Below are positions 1-9,740 of a stretch of DNA of 64,000 nt, one piece after another (position 1 is the first letter of the stretch; every line of letters starts with the position of its first letter). The DNA is from Hydrogenophaga sp. GTDB lineage: Bacteria; Pseudomonadota; Gammaproteobacteria; Burkholderiales; Burkholderiaceae_C. The stretch covers positions 124,001 to 188,000 of the forward strand of contig NZ_JAUCZG010000003.1 of the NCBI RefSeq assembly GCF_030373225.1, in the 5' to 3' direction. The position numbers and the translations under genes are program-made. A model generated the notes under the pieces. The model saw only the letters and a list, made by a program, of their open reading frames with translations, made no database searches and was not told the origin of the DNA.

Positions 1-93
1 ACTGATTCGACCGCCCGACGGGCCCGGTATTCTTTGTACCGCCTTCGCGCATTCTCCCCCTCGCCAACCTGCCCACCAGCCCACGAGCCGCCC

Positions 94-1530
94 ATGAGCA
101 TCACACCCGTCATTCTTTGCGGAGGCTCCGGCACCCGCCTGTGGCCGCTGAGCCGCCAGAGTTTTCCCAAGCAATTCGTGCCCCTGGTGGGCGACCAGAG
201 CCTGTTGCAGCTGACGCTGGAGCGTCTGGCCTGGTGCGGGAACACGCCCATTTGCGTGGCCGCGGAAGACCACCGATTCCTGGTGGCCGACGCGATGGAA
301 TCGCGCGGCTCTTCGGGGCAGGTGCTGCTGGAGCCGGCCGCTCGCAACACGGCGGCGGCCATGGCACTGGCCGCCCTGCTCGCCACCAGTCCGCCCGATG
401 CCGATCCGCTGCTGCTGTTCTGCCCTTCCGACCACCACATTCCCGATGCCGAGGCTTTTGCGCACACCATACAGCTCGGCGTCGCGGCGGCAGAGGCCGG
501 TGCCATCGTCACCTTCGGCGTGATGCCCAGCTTTCCCAGCACCGCGTATGGCTACATCGAGCAGGGAGAGGCCCGGTCCGACGGCAGCCGCCGCGTCGCA
601 CGCTTCATTGAAAAACCCGCACCCGCGGCTGCGCAGGCCTTGCTGCTGCAAGGCAACGTGCTGTGGAATGCCGGCATCTTCCTGGCGCGCGCCAGCACAC
701 TGCTGACAGCCCTCGGCCAGCATGCCGACGACATCCTTCAAGCCTGCCGCCAGGCGATGGCGCGCCCGAAACAGGACACCGTGGGCCTGATTGACTTCGT
801 GCGGCCCGACGCGGCGTCGTTCCTCGCCTGCCGCTCGCAAAGCATCGACTACGCAGTGATGGAACGCCATGCCGACGTGGCCGTGGTGCCCTTTCAGGGC
901 CAGTGGAGCGACGTCGGGAGCTGGAACGCCGTGGCCGATCTCAGCCCGGCCGACGACGATGGCAACCGGATCACCGGCCAGGGCCACACCCTGCACGCCA
1001 GCAACACCTTCATTCACGCGCCGGGCCGCACCGTGGTGGCGCTGGGCACGCGAGACCTGCTGATCATCGACACGCCCGACGCCCTGCTGGTGGCCCAGCG
1101 CGACCACGCCGAACAGGTCAAGGATGTGGTGGCCCACCTCTCGCGCCTGAAAGTACCGCAGGCTGCGCTGCACCGCCGGGTGGCCCGCCCCTGGGGCTGG
1201 TACGACAGCGTCGACATGGGCGAACGCTTCCAGGTCAAGCGCATCGGCGTCAAGCCCGGCGCCAGCCTCAGCCTGCAGAAACATCACCACCGCGCTGAAC
1301 ACTGGATCGTGGTCCAGGGCACGGCCGAAGTCACTCGGGGCAGCGAAACCTATCTGTTGTCGGAAAACCAGTCGACCTACATCCCCATCGGCGAGGTGCA
1401 CCGGCTGCACAACCCCGGCAAGCTGGCACTGGAAATGATCGAGGTGCAGTCGGGCAGTTACCTGGGTGAAGACGACATCGTGCGGCTGGAGGACAAATAC
1501 GGCCGTCAACCCGATGCCGCCAAATCCTGA
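94..1530 (+). CDS. manC: Mannose-1-phosphate guanylyltransferase / mannose-6-phosphate isomerase
   Basis: Bifunctional type II PMI/GMP of 478 residues, the usual length for the AlgA/ManC/CpsB family. It makes GDP-mannose from mannose-1-phosphate and GTP, and the C-terminal part can isomerise fructose-6-phosphate. The N-terminus has the nucleotidyltransferase signature CGGSGTRLWPLSRQSFPKQF (residues about 9-28), then FIEKP in the middle. The last 130 residues form the cupin isomerase domain, seen as RPWGWYDS and QKHHHRAEHWIVVQG. The ATG at 94 is chosen because the signature begins a few residues later; the upstream in-frame TTG at 34 would add unrelated residues. galE follows after 10 bases, so the two are probably co-transcribed. 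The phosphomannomutase at 43663-45045 would supply mannose-1-phosphate. No clear ribosome binding site is visible. Confidence 0.93.
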   Translation: MSITPVILCGGSGTRLWPLSRQSFPKQFVPLVGDQSLLQLTLERLAWCGNTPICVAAEDHRFLVADAMESRGSSGQVLLEPAARNTAAAMALAALLATSPPDADPLLLFCPSDHHIPDAEAFAHTIQLGVAAAEAGAIVTFGVMPSFPSTAYGYIEQGEARSDGSRRVARFIEKPAPAAAQALLLQGNVLWNAGIFLARASTLLTALGQHADDILQACRQAMARPKQDTVGLIDFVRPDAASFLACRSQSIDYAVMERHADVAVVPFQGQWSDVGSWNAVADLSPADDDGNRITGQGHTLHASNTFIHAPGRTVVALGTRDLLIIDTPDALLVAQRDHAEQVKDVVAHLSRLKVPQAALHRRVARPWGWYDSVDMGERFQVKRIGVKPGASLSLQKHHHRAEHWIVVQGTAEVTRGSETYLLSENQSTYIPIGEVHRLHNPGKLALEMIEVQSGSYLGEDDIVRLEDKYGRQPDAAKS

Positions 1531-1540
1531 GGCAACCCGC

Positions 1541-2572
1541 ATGAAGATCCTGCTCACCGGCGGCGCCGGCTACATCGGCAGCCACACCGTGGTGGCCCTG
1601 GTCGAAGCGGGCTTCGACCCCGTCGTGCTGGACAACTTTGCCAACAGCCACCCGGTGGTGATGGAGCGCCTGGCCACCATCACCGGGCGCCCCGTGGCGC
1701 TGGAGCGTGGCGACGTGCTCGACACGCCCTGGGTGGAAGACGTGTTGCGCCGCCACCAGCCGGCCGGCGTGGTGCATTTTGCGGGCGACAAGGCGGTGGG
1801 CGAGAGCGTGGCGTTGCCGCTCAAGTACTTTCACAACAACATCGGTGGTGCGGTGAGCCTGCTGAGGGCCATGCAGGCCGTGCACGCGCAAGACCCCGCC
1901 ATCGCGCCCACACTGGTGTTTTCCAGCAGCGCCACGGTGTACGGGGACCCGGTCACGGTGCCGATCACCGAAGACTTTGCGCGCAGCCACACCAACCCGT
2001 ATGGCCACAGCAAGCTGGTGATCGAAGACATGCTGGCGGCGCTGCGCACCGCCGACCCGCACTGGCGTGTGGGCGTGCTGCGTTATTTCAATCCGGTCGG
2101 CGCACACCCCAGCGGACTCATCGGCGAAGACCCGGCCGGCATCCCGAACAACCTCATGCCCTTCGTGGCGCAAGTGGCCGTGGGCCAGCGCGAGCACCTC
2201 AACGTCTACGGCAACGACTACCCCACGCCCGATGGCACCGGGGTGCGCGACTACATCCATGTGCAGGACCTCGCCGCCGGCCATGTGGCCGCGATCAAAT
2301 CGCTGCTCGGACGCAGCGAGAGCTTCACGGTGAACCTGGGCACGGGCCGCGGCCACAGCGTGCTGGATGTGGTGAAGGCATTCGAGGCCGCCAGCGGGCG
2401 GCCGGTGCCGTTCCGGGTGGCGCCACGCCGTCCCGGAGACGTGGCGCAATGCTGGGCCGACCCCGCACTGGCTCTGCGACTGCTGGGCTGGCGGGCCCTG
2501 CACACGCTGGACGACATGTGCGCCGACGCCTGGCGCTGGCAAAGCGCCAACCCGAAGGGTTATCGCAGCTGA
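1541..2572 (+). CDS. galE: UDP-glucose 4-epimerase
   Basis: Short-chain dehydrogenase-type epimerase of 343 residues that interconverts UDP-glucose and UDP-galactose (or the N-acetyl forms). The NAD-binding motif TGGAGYIGSH is at residues 7-16, the SSSATVYG serine motif is about residue 128, and the YGHSK catalytic Tyr/Lys pair about residue 153. The chosen ATG at 1541 puts the Rossmann glycine loop right at the N-terminus as in E. coli GalE; the longer reading frame from 1466 overlaps manC and adds nothing recognisable. It sits 10 bases after manC, in a small nucleotide-sugar operon. Its last 13 bases overlap the 3' end of the convergent sppA gene (2560-2572). Confidence 0.93.
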   Translation: MKILLTGGAGYIGSHTVVALVEAGFDPVVLDNFANSHPVVMERLATITGRPVALERGDVLDTPWVEDVLRRHQPAGVVHFAGDKAVGESVALPLKYFHNNIGGAVSLLRAMQAVHAQDPAIAPTLVFSSSATVYGDPVTVPITEDFARSHTNPYGHSKLVIEDMLAALRTADPHWRVGVLRYFNPVGAHPSGLIGEDPAGIPNNLMPFVAQVAVGQREHLNVYGNDYPTPDGTGVRDYIHVQDLAAGHVAAIKSLLGRSESFTVNLGTGRGHSVLDVVKAFEAASGRPVPFRVAPRRPGDVAQCWADPALALRLLGWRALHTLDDMCADAWRWQSANPKGYRS

Positions 2573-3543
2573 ACACCCGCGGCGCGGGCGGCCAGGAACA
2601 TGCCTTCGCCCACGCTCGCACCGAAGCGTTTGGCCAGACGCAGGCCGACGTTTTCGCGACGGGTGTAGTCCACCAGTTCCTCGGCCTTGACGATCTCGCG
2701 CGCCACATAGTCGAGGTTGCCCAGCCCGTCGGCCAGGCCCAGCGTCACGGCCTGCTGGCCGTTCCAGACCAGGCCACTGAAAGTCTCGGGGGTCTCCTTC
2801 AGACGGTCCCCGCGGCCTTTCTTGACCACCTCGATGAACTGGGTGTGGATCTCGCCCAGCAGGTTCTGCATGAACTGGCGCTGCGACTCGTCCTGCGGGC
2901 TGAACGGATCCAGCAGACCCTTGTTGTCGCCCGCGGTCATGAGACGTCGCTCGATGCCGAGCTTGTCCATCAGGCCTGTGAAGCCGAAGCCGTCCATGAG
3001 CACACCGATGCTGCCCACCAGGCTGGCCTTGTCCACATAGATGTCGTCTGCGGCCGCCGCGATGTAGTACGCCGCCGATGCGCAGGTCTCTTCGACCACC
3101 GCATACACCTTCTTGTTGTGGATGCCCTTGAGCCGGGTGATCTCGTCGTTGATGATGCCGGCCTGCACCGGACTGCCGCCCGGGGAGTTGATCAGCAACA
3201 CCACCGCCTGGGCGCCCGCGTCCTCGAACGCCGATCGCAGGGCGGCCACGATGTTCTCGGCGCTCGCCTCCGAATCGGAATCGATGGCTCCCTTGATTTC
3301 CACCACGGCCGTGTGAGGCGTGCTGATGGACGATGTCACGTTGCTGCTGGCAAAAACAAACCAGACGATCGCGCCCAGAATGGCCAGCCACATGAAGCGG
3401 GTGAACATCTTCCAGCGGCGGGCCGCCTGCTGCTCGCGGATGGTGGCGAACACCAGCTTTTCGAGCGTGGCACGCTCCCACGCCACGCCTGTGGTGCGGT
3501 CACCGCCAGCGGGGGTCGTCGAGCCGATGTTGTCGTCGTTCAT
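2560..3543 (-). CDS. sppA: S49 family peptidase (signal peptide peptidase SppA, short form)
   Basis: Membrane-anchored serine/lysine protease of 327 residues, the single-domain form of SppA that degrades cleaved signal peptides. One transmembrane segment lies at about residues 50-68, after a basic cytoplasmic N-terminus. In the catalytic part, Ser146 (ETCASAAYY) and Lys198 (GDNKGL) lie 52 residues apart, the spacing expected for the short Ser/Lys dyad enzymes. The NSPGGSP oxyanion-region motif is at about 109-115. The start at 3543 (MNDDN) is preferred over the frame-opening start at 3576, which overlaps the upstream Rieske gene. It is the last gene of a run gph, Rieske, sppA with 7- and 22-base gaps, a grouping I recall as common in Comamonadaceae, often behind rluC, which is absent here. 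The stop overlaps galE by 13 bases. Confidence 0.9.
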   Translation of the reverse strand: MNDDNIGSTTPAGGDRTTGVAWERATLEKLVFATIREQQAARRWKMFTRFMWLAILGAIVWFVFASSNVTSSISTPHTAVVEIKGAIDSDSEASAENIVAALRSAFEDAGAQAVVLLINSPGGSPVQAGIINDEITRLKGIHNKKVYAVVEETCASAAYYIAAAADDIYVDKASLVGSIGVLMDGFGFTGLMDKLGIERRLMTAGDNKGLLDPFSPQDESQRQFMQNLLGEIHTQFIEVVKKGRGDRLKETPETFSGLVWNGQQAVTLGLADGLGNLDYVAREIVKAEELVDYTRRENVGLRLAKRFGASVGEGMFLAARAAGVQLR

Positions 3544-3565
3544 GGTGGGTTTTCCCGGGTGTTTC

Positions 3566-3946
3566 TCAGAATTCAACAGGTTTGAGGTGGTATTGTGACC
3601 GCCAGTGGATCACCCCATCGAGCTCGAGCAGTTCGATCTTGAACAGCCCGCCACGGCAGGGACCGCCCCGGCATTCACCGGTGGCGGGTTCGTACACCGC
3701 TCCGTGGGTGGCGCACATCAACCAGCGCCCCGTGTCGTCGAAAAAGCGATCGGGCTGCCAGTCCAGCTCCATGGCCACATGGGCACAGCGGTTCAGATAG
3801 GCGTGCGGGCGGCCCTGAAAACGCACCGCAAACGCGCGGCAGGTCTGTCCCGCGTAGTTGACATCGAAGGACACCGCCCTGCCCCCCTCCACCAGATCGA
3901 GGCTGTTGCACAGCGGGTGGATCGGGTCGTCTCCTGCTGGGGTCAT
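3566..3946 (-). CDS. Rieske 2Fe-2S domain protein
   Basis: A stand-alone Rieske-type ferredoxin-like protein of 126 residues. The cluster ligands are C54-x-H56 (NRCAHV) and C78-x2-H81 (MCATHGAVY), which is the complete Rieske pair. There is no signal peptide or membrane segment, so it is probably a soluble cytoplasmic electron carrier or a regulatory domain protein; its partner is unknown. It lies between gph (7-base gap) and sppA (22-base gap), in the same orientation. Confidence 0.88.
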   Translation of the reverse strand: MTPAGDDPIHPLCNSLDLVEGGRAVSFDVNYAGQTCRAFAVRFQGRPHAYLNRCAHVAMELDWQPDRFFDDTGRWLMCATHGAVYEPATGECRGGPCRGGLFKIELLELDGVIHWRSQYHLKPVEF

Positions 3947-3953
3947 GATGCTT

Positions 3954-4613
3954 TCAGGCGTGGGTGACGAGCCAGTCGTGCAGCTCGCGCACCGAGTGCG
4001 CCACGTGCCGGGGCTTGAGTTCGTGAAAGGCCTCGGGCTCGTGCGCGCCGTAGCTCACGCCCACACTCGCGCAGCCGGCGTTGAGTGCCATCTGCAGATC
4101 GTGGGTGGTGTCGCCGATCATCAGCGTGCGCTCGGGCGGCACACCGAACTCGCTCATGAGCTGATGCAGCATCAGCGGGTGCGGCTTGCCCGCCGTCTCG
4201 TCCGCGGTGCGTGAGCCGTCGAACACGCCGGCGAGCTCGACCGTGCGCAGCACGTCGTTGAGCCCCCGGCGGCTCTTGCCCGTGGCCACGGTCAGCCAGT
4301 GCTGGCGCTCCTTGAGCTCGGCCAGCAAGGGCAACACACCCTCGAACAGGCTCAGGTCGTGCTGGTGCGCCATGTAGTGGTGGCGGTAGCGCTGACCCAG
4401 CTTGGCGTATTTGCGGGGCGACACATCGGGCGCGGCATGGGCCAGCGCCTGCGTCAGGCCCAGGCCGATCACATAGCTGGCCGCCTCGGTGGTCGGCGGC
4501 GTACCGCCGACGTCGGCCACGGCTCGCTGGATGCTGCGGGCAATCAGCGCGGTGGAGTCGAACAGGGTGCCATCCCAGTCGAAGGCGATGAGGTCGAATT
4601 GGCGAGGACGCAT
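3954..4613 (-). CDS. gph: HAD-family hydrolase, phosphoglycolate phosphatase-like
   Basis: Haloacid dehalogenase superfamily phosphatase of 219 residues. All four HAD motifs are present: FDWDGT with nucleophile D12 and D14, motif II TVATGKS near 108-114, the lysine of AGKPHP at K143, and IGDTTHD with D158 and D162. The helical cap between motifs I and II matches the Gph/PGP subgroup. Substrate cannot be proved from sequence; phosphoglycolate is the family default. The ATG at 4613 is preferred to the in-frame TTG at 4631. It is first in the gph-Rieske-sppA run and follows frmB, which ends 44 bases upstream. Confidence 0.85.
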   Translation of the reverse strand: MRPRQFDLIAFDWDGTLFDSTALIARSIQRAVADVGGTPPTTEAASYVIGLGLTQALAHAAPDVSPRKYAKLGQRYRHHYMAHQHDLSLFEGVLPLLAELKERQHWLTVATGKSRRGLNDVLRTVELAGVFDGSRTADETAGKPHPLMLHQLMSEFGVPPERTLMIGDTTHDLQMALNAGCASVGVSYGAHEPEAFHELKPRHVAHSVRELHDWLVTHA

Positions 4614-4657
4614 GGGGTTGGGGTTTCGCAATCAGGGCAGGGTCTGCAGCCTTGCGG

Positions 4658-5487
4658 TCAAGCCGCGTGGTGGCGCAAGTGGTCTTCGATGCAGCCAGCG
4701 ATGAAGTAATACCCATGGTCGTAGCCCTCGTGCCGGCGCAGCGTCAGTGGCTGACCAGCCTCCTGGCAGGCTGCCTCGAACCGGTGGGGGTGGAGCTGCT
4801 CGGCCAGAAACGGGTCGGCCAGGCCCTGATCGATCAGCACCGGCGGCAAACGCCGCCCGTGCTTGACCAATTCGGTGGCGTCATGCTCTGCCCAGGCCGC
4901 CCGGTCCGGCCCGAGGTAGGCGCCAAACGCCTTCTCGCCCCACGGACACTGGGTGGGCGCAGCGATCGGAGCGATGGCGGAGACGCTCTGGTACAGATCG
5001 GGATGCCGCAAAGCCAAAGTCAAAGCGCCGTGACCACCCATGGAGTGGCCGCAAATGCCCACCTTCTGCTGCTGCGCCGGAAAGTCCGACAGCACCGTTT
5101 CATGGAGTTCGCGGGCGATCCAGCTTTCCATGCGGAAGTGTCCGGACCAAGGCGCCTGGGTCGCATCCAGGTAAAAGCCAGCGCCGTGGCCCAGGTCCCA
5201 GGCCGCGTCGGCACCCTCGATGCCGGTGTTGCGCGGGCTGGTGTCGGGAGTGACGATCATCAGGCCGAGCTCGGCGGCGATGCGCTGGGCGCCGGCCTTG
5301 ATGGCAAAGGTCTCTTCGGTGCAGGTCAACCCGGCCAGGAAGAACAGCACCGGCACCGGGCCCTGCTGCGCCTGCGGCGGCACGAACACGCCGAACTTCA
5401 TCGGCAGGCCGGTCTCGGTGGAGGCGTGGCGGTAGAAGCCCTGCACGCCACCGAAGCAGCGGTGTTCGCTGATCGTCTCGATGGTCA

Positions 5488-5488
<1 letters not shown>
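4658..5488 (-). CDS. frmB: S-formylglutathione hydrolase
   Basis: Esterase D/FghA family alpha/beta hydrolase of 276 residues that splits S-formylglutathione into formate and glutathione, the second step of glutathione-dependent formaldehyde oxidation. The catalytic triad is visible as S149 in GHSMGG, D225 in QGLADP and H258 in GYDHGYY. Its ATG shares one base with the TGA of frmA (TGATG), so translation is coupled and the start at 5488 is firm. No formaldehyde regulator gene (frmR) is next to the pair. Confidence 0.94.
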
Positions 5489-6594
<1,106 letters not shown>

Positions 6595-6671
6595 GGTGGG
6601 GCGATGGGTTGGTGTGATCGGCATCGAGGGTACCGCAGAAGCCATTCCCCCCGACGCTCCTCGCCCATGCG

Positions 6672-7868
6672 TCAGTCCACCCTCGACCCCCCCTTGAACC
6701 ACTGCGCGAACAGGGCTCGCTCTTCTTCCGTGAGTCCGGTGGCATTGTTCATGGGCATCAATTTCGAGACCACCACCTGCTGGTAGACCGCCAGCGCATG
6801 CTGCTGGACCGCTGGCGCGGAATCGAGCCGCACGTTTTTCGACTGCAAGGCCTCGCCGTGGCACATCACGCAGCGCTGCTCGATCACCGGCTTGAGCTGT
6901 GCATAGCTCACGCTCTCGGGCACCGACACCGCCTGCACCGGGGCGGGCCTGAGCCAGACGATCAGCGCGAGCAGCACCACCGCGCCGGCTGCCGCGTAGG
7001 GCCAGGGGTGTGCGTTGCGGCCCAGCTTGAAGCCATGGCGCATCACGAAAAACTGCCGGATCGCCGCGCCCGCGAACATCATGCCGATCAGGATCAACCA
7101 GTTCTGCGGGTGGTTGTAGGTGAAGCTGTAGTGGTTGCTCAGCATGGCAAACAGCACCGGCAGGGTGAAATAGGTGTTGTGCACGCTGCGCTGCTTGCCG
7201 CGCTTGCCGTGGATCGGGTCGACCGGGCGGCCGGCCTTCAGGTCGGCCACCACCGTGCGCTGGCCGGGGATGATCCAGAAGAACACGTTGGCGCTCATGG
7301 CGGTGGCGATCATCGCGCCCATGAGCAGAAAGGCGGCACGACCCGCGAACAACTGTGTGGCCAGCCACGCCGCCACGCACACCAGCACGAGAACCAGCGC
7401 GCCCACCTTGGCGTCGCCGTTCTCACGCTGGCCCAGCGTGCGGCAGATCGCGTCGTACAGCAACCAGAACACCACCAGGAAAGCCAGCGCACCGGCAATC
7501 GCGGCGGGCGGACTCCAGGCGAACACATTGGGGTCGATCAGATAGACGCTCGGGCTCCAGAGGTAGGAGATGAGGAACAGCGCAAAGCCCGACAGCCAGG
7601 TGGAATAACTCTCCCAGTAGAACCAGTGCAGGTGCTCGGGCAGTCTGGGCGGTGAGACCGCGAACTTCACCGGGTGATAGAAGCCACCGCCGTGCACGGC
7701 CCAGAGTTCGCCGCTCACACCGTCTTTCTTGAGTTGTTCGTCTTGCGGCGGCGTGAGGCTGCTGTCGAGGAACACGAAATAGAAGGAGGAGCCGATCCAG
7801 GCAATCGCCACGATCACATGGAGCCAGCGCAGCAGCAGGTTGGCCCAATCGAGCAGGTAGGTTTCCAT
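6672..7868 (-). CDS. puuD: Membrane-bound urate hydroxylase (cytochrome c-linked)
   Basis: PuuD-type urate oxidase of 398 residues. This family oxidises urate to 5-hydroxyisourate without cofactor-free uricase chemistry, passing electrons to the respiratory chain through a C-terminal cytochrome c domain. The N-terminal part is strongly hydrophobic with about eight membrane segments (first at LLRWLHVIVAIAWIGSS), and a final helix at about residues 291-306 leads to the haem domain. The haem c motif CVMCH is at residues 333-337, and a probable axial methionine lies in KLMPMNN near 372. Candidate GntR operator TGTATACA lies 118 bases before the start codon. It starts the urate-to-allantoate pathway completed by uraH, the uraD domain and puuE. 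Confidence 0.92.
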   Translation of the reverse strand: METYLLDWANLLLRWLHVIVAIAWIGSSFYFVFLDSSLTPPQDEQLKKDGVSGELWAVHGGGFYHPVKFAVSPPRLPEHLHWFYWESYSTWLSGFALFLISYLWSPSVYLIDPNVFAWSPPAAIAGALAFLVVFWLLYDAICRTLGQRENGDAKVGALVLVLVCVAAWLATQLFAGRAAFLLMGAMIATAMSANVFFWIIPGQRTVVADLKAGRPVDPIHGKRGKQRSVHNTYFTLPVLFAMLSNHYSFTYNHPQNWLILIGMMFAGAAIRQFFVMRHGFKLGRNAHPWPYAAAGAVVLLALIVWLRPAPVQAVSVPESVSYAQLKPVIEQRCVMCHGEALQSKNVRLDSAPAVQQHALAVYQQVVVSKLMPMNNATGLTEEERALFAQWFKGGSRVD

Positions 7869-7985
7869 GGCACCTCAAGGCAAGGACATCACTTGCGACT
7901 CACCACCGCGGGCGCTCTGAGTCGTCTGAGGGCCGCGACAGGCTGGGCTCACGCCCACCCGCTCCGCTGCGACCGGATCGGCAAA

Positions 7986-7995
7986 GTGTATACAG
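7986..7995 (-). promoter_or_regulatory. Candidate GntR operator upstream of puuD
   Basis: The core TGTATACA is at 7987-7994, between xdhC and puuD. Read toward puuD it is CTGTATACACTTTGC, which matches the sites before the NCS2 permease and ABC genes in sequence and orientation. It lies 118 bases from the puuD start. Assignment to the GntR protein at 10168-10833 is inference. Confidence 0.65.
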
Positions 7996-8008
7996 ATTTT
8001 GAAGACAA

Positions 8009-8869
8009 TCAAGCCGGCCTGGCGGCCTTTGCACCGGCTTCCACGACAAGCAACAACTGCGCCACCACCGAGGCGGCGATCACCGCCGGCTCCTTGCCGT
8101 CGATGCCCGGCAGCCCGATCGGACAGGTCACGCCCTGCAACTCTTCCGCGGTGAAACCACGCTCGACCAGCCGACGGGCAAAGGTGGCCCACTTGCTCCG
8201 GCTGCCGATCAGGCCGATGAAGGCCAGGTCCCTGCTCGAACGCTGACGCTGGAGGCAGGCCGCCACGACATCGAGGTCCTCTGCATGCGAGAAGCTCATG
8301 ATCAGCACGCAGGCACCAGCGGGCACGTCGCGCACGGCGGCTTGCACCGGGTCGGACTGTTCGGTGAACACCTGCGGCGGCAGGTCTGGTGCAAACACAC
8401 CATCGCGACTGTCGATCCAGCGCACGTCGAACGGCAGAGGCCCCAGCGCCTGCACGATCGCCCGTCCCACATGGCCCCCCCCGAACAGTGCCAGCGGCGT
8501 GTGCGCGGGCTGCAGTCGAACCCGCAGCGAGGCCGCCTGGGCAGCATCCACCGGTTCGAAATGCAGCACCAGGTCGCCGCCGCAACACTGGCCCAGGCTC
8601 GGCCCGAGTGCGACGCGTTCCCGCCACGCCTGTGGCGGATCGTGGGGCGGCAGGGACCATCGATCCAGCGCTGCGCGCGCCTGTTGTGTTGCTTTCCACT
8701 CCAGATGACCGCCGCCGATCGTGCCCACTTCACCACACGTCGCGTCGGCAAAGACCGCCATCCAGGCACCGGCTTCGCGAGGAACGGAGCCGCGCGATTG
8801 CTCAACGGTGATGAGAACGGCCGGGCCCTGCGCCAGATGCAGCAGAAAGGTTTCAAGCTCGCGGGGCAT
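8009..8869 (-). CDS. xdhC: Xanthine dehydrogenase accessory protein XdhC
   Basis: Accessory factor of 286 residues that loads sulfurated molybdenum cofactor into xanthine dehydrogenase. The N-terminal XdhC/CoxI domain shows the typical VEQSRGSVPREAG and GTIGGGHLEW stretches (about residues 20-58) and a GQCCGGD cysteine pair near 100. The C-terminal half is a Rossmann-like domain with LFGGGHVGRAI and ending in GLPGIDGKEPAVIAASVVAQ. The ATG at 8869 is chosen: the open frame further upstream to 9298 is antisense to the lipoprotein gene and encodes low-complexity glycine. No xdhA/xdhB genes are in the window, so the enzyme it serves must lie elsewhere. A variant operator TGTATGCA lies 24 bases upstream. 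Confidence 0.88.
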   Translation of the reverse strand: MPRELETFLLHLAQGPAVLITVEQSRGSVPREAGAWMAVFADATCGEVGTIGGGHLEWKATQQARAALDRWSLPPHDPPQAWRERVALGPSLGQCCGGDLVLHFEPVDAAQAASLRVRLQPAHTPLALFGGGHVGRAIVQALGPLPFDVRWIDSRDGVFAPDLPPQVFTEQSDPVQAAVRDVPAGACVLIMSFSHAEDLDVVAACLQRQRSSRDLAFIGLIGSRSKWATFARRLVERGFTAEELQGVTCPIGLPGIDGKEPAVIAASVVAQLLLVVEAGAKAARPA

Positions 8870-8891
8870 GTGTGGCGTCGACGTCAAAGAA

Positions 8892-8902
8892 TGTGTATGC
8901 AG
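8892..8902 (-). promoter_or_regulatory. Candidate GntR operator upstream of xdhC
   Basis: The core is TGTATGCA on the plus strand at 8894-8901. Read toward xdhC it is CTGCATACACATTCT, one base off the permease and ABC sites (CTGTATACACATTTT and CTGTATACACATTCT) over the first ten. It lies 24 bases before the xdhC start, a position suited to repression. Confidence 0.55.
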
Positions 8903-9041
8903 AAGTAAGGAGGCTGCGGCACAGCAGTATCGACCGTACTGTGCGAAACGCCACAGCCGATCCACAATACCCGCCATCCACCCGTTCGTATGCGCCCACA
9001 TGGCCGGAACGGGATCCGATCCGTTCAAACAGGCCCACCCC

Positions 9042-9623
9042 ATGAGAGACATCGAACCCGCACCGCAACCGGCTTCCCGCCCCGATGCCGCTGTTTCCAC
9101 CACCCGCGCCGGCCGCGCGTCCTGGGCCTGGATCGGCGTCCTGAGTGCGGCCCTGCTCGCCTCCTGTGCCGCCCCTCCACCCCCACCCCCCCCGCCACCA
9201 CCGCCAGCTCCGGCACCGGCACCCGCTCCTGCTCCTGCTCCCCCACCTGTTTCCGAATTGCCCCCGCCAGCCTTCATTTCCCATGCGGTGTCGCCCATGG
9301 ATTACCGCAAGGACGGTGCGCGCCACATCTATGAGCGCAACAGCCATCGCATCTACAAGGGCCAGATGCCGCCGCTGATGCATGCGGTCGGCGTGCTGCA
9401 GGTGGAAGTGGATCACCGCGGCCATGTGCGCAACGTGAGCTGGATGCGTGCGCCGAGCCACGTGCCCGACGTGATGCGCGAGATCGAGCGCACGGTGCGC
9501 GCCGCCGCGCCGTTTCCGGCGCCGGTGCGCCTGGGAAGCGTCACCTACACCGATGTCTGGCTGTGGGACAAGAGCGGCAATTTCCAGCTCGACACGCTGA
9601 CTGAAGGGCAACGAAGCAAATAG
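9042..9623 (+). CDS. Proline-rich lipoprotein with TonB C-terminal-like domain
   Basis: Protein of 193 residues with a basic N-terminus, a hydrophobic stretch (WIGVLSAALLASC) that ends in a lipobox-like LASC, and therefore a probable lipid-anchored cysteine at residue 42. Directly after comes a run of eleven prolines and an Ala-Pro repeat, a rigid spacer like that of TonB. The last 100 residues (GVLQVEVDHRGHVRNV, then a hydrophobic end) resemble the TonB C-terminal fold, which contacts outer-membrane receptors. No ExbB/ExbD genes are nearby. It sits between xdhC and uraH; any link with purine use is only positional. Function unknown beyond a periplasm-spanning or cell-envelope role. Confidence 0.7.
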   Translation: MRDIEPAPQPASRPDAAVSTTRAGRASWAWIGVLSAALLASCAAPPPPPPPPPPPAPAPAPAPAPAPPPVSELPPPAFISHAVSPMDYRKDGARHIYERNSHRIYKGQMPPLMHAVGVLQVEVDHRGHVRNVSWMRAPSHVPDVMREIERTVRAAAPFPAPVRLGSVTYTDVWLWDKSGNFQLDTLTEGQRSK

Positions 9624-9648
9624 CACCCCCGTGCCGACTGAGGCGTCA

Positions 9649-9690
9649 CCCCCTCAAGGGGGCAACGCGGTGCGGCCCGGCAAAGCCGGT
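9649..9690. repeat. Dispersed intergenic GC-rich repeat, copy 1
   Basis: The 14-base palindrome CCCCCTCAAGGGGG (9649-9662) is followed by TGCGGCCCGGCAAAGCCGGT (9671-9690). The second half recurs, with one change in its first 18 bases, at 10892-10911. Such blocks are familiar as multicopy intergenic elements in Comamonadaceae. It lies between two converging genes and may act as a weak bidirectional terminator, but it has no T-run. Confidence 0.5.
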
Positions 9691-9740
9691 TCCGCCGCAT
9701 TCCGGGTTCGGGCACGCTCTTTGGCTGCAGCGATGCCGGG

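Noticed and set aside
1-93. A promoter TTCGAC (6-11) / TATTCT (28-33) before manC
   Set aside because: Spacing is acceptable but both boxes are poor, and the upstream sequence is cut by the window edge.
8870-9298. N-terminal extension of xdhC by 143 codons with a long glycine run
   Set aside because: The glycines are the antisense of the polyproline codons of the lipoprotein gene. The XdhC domain starts at 8869.
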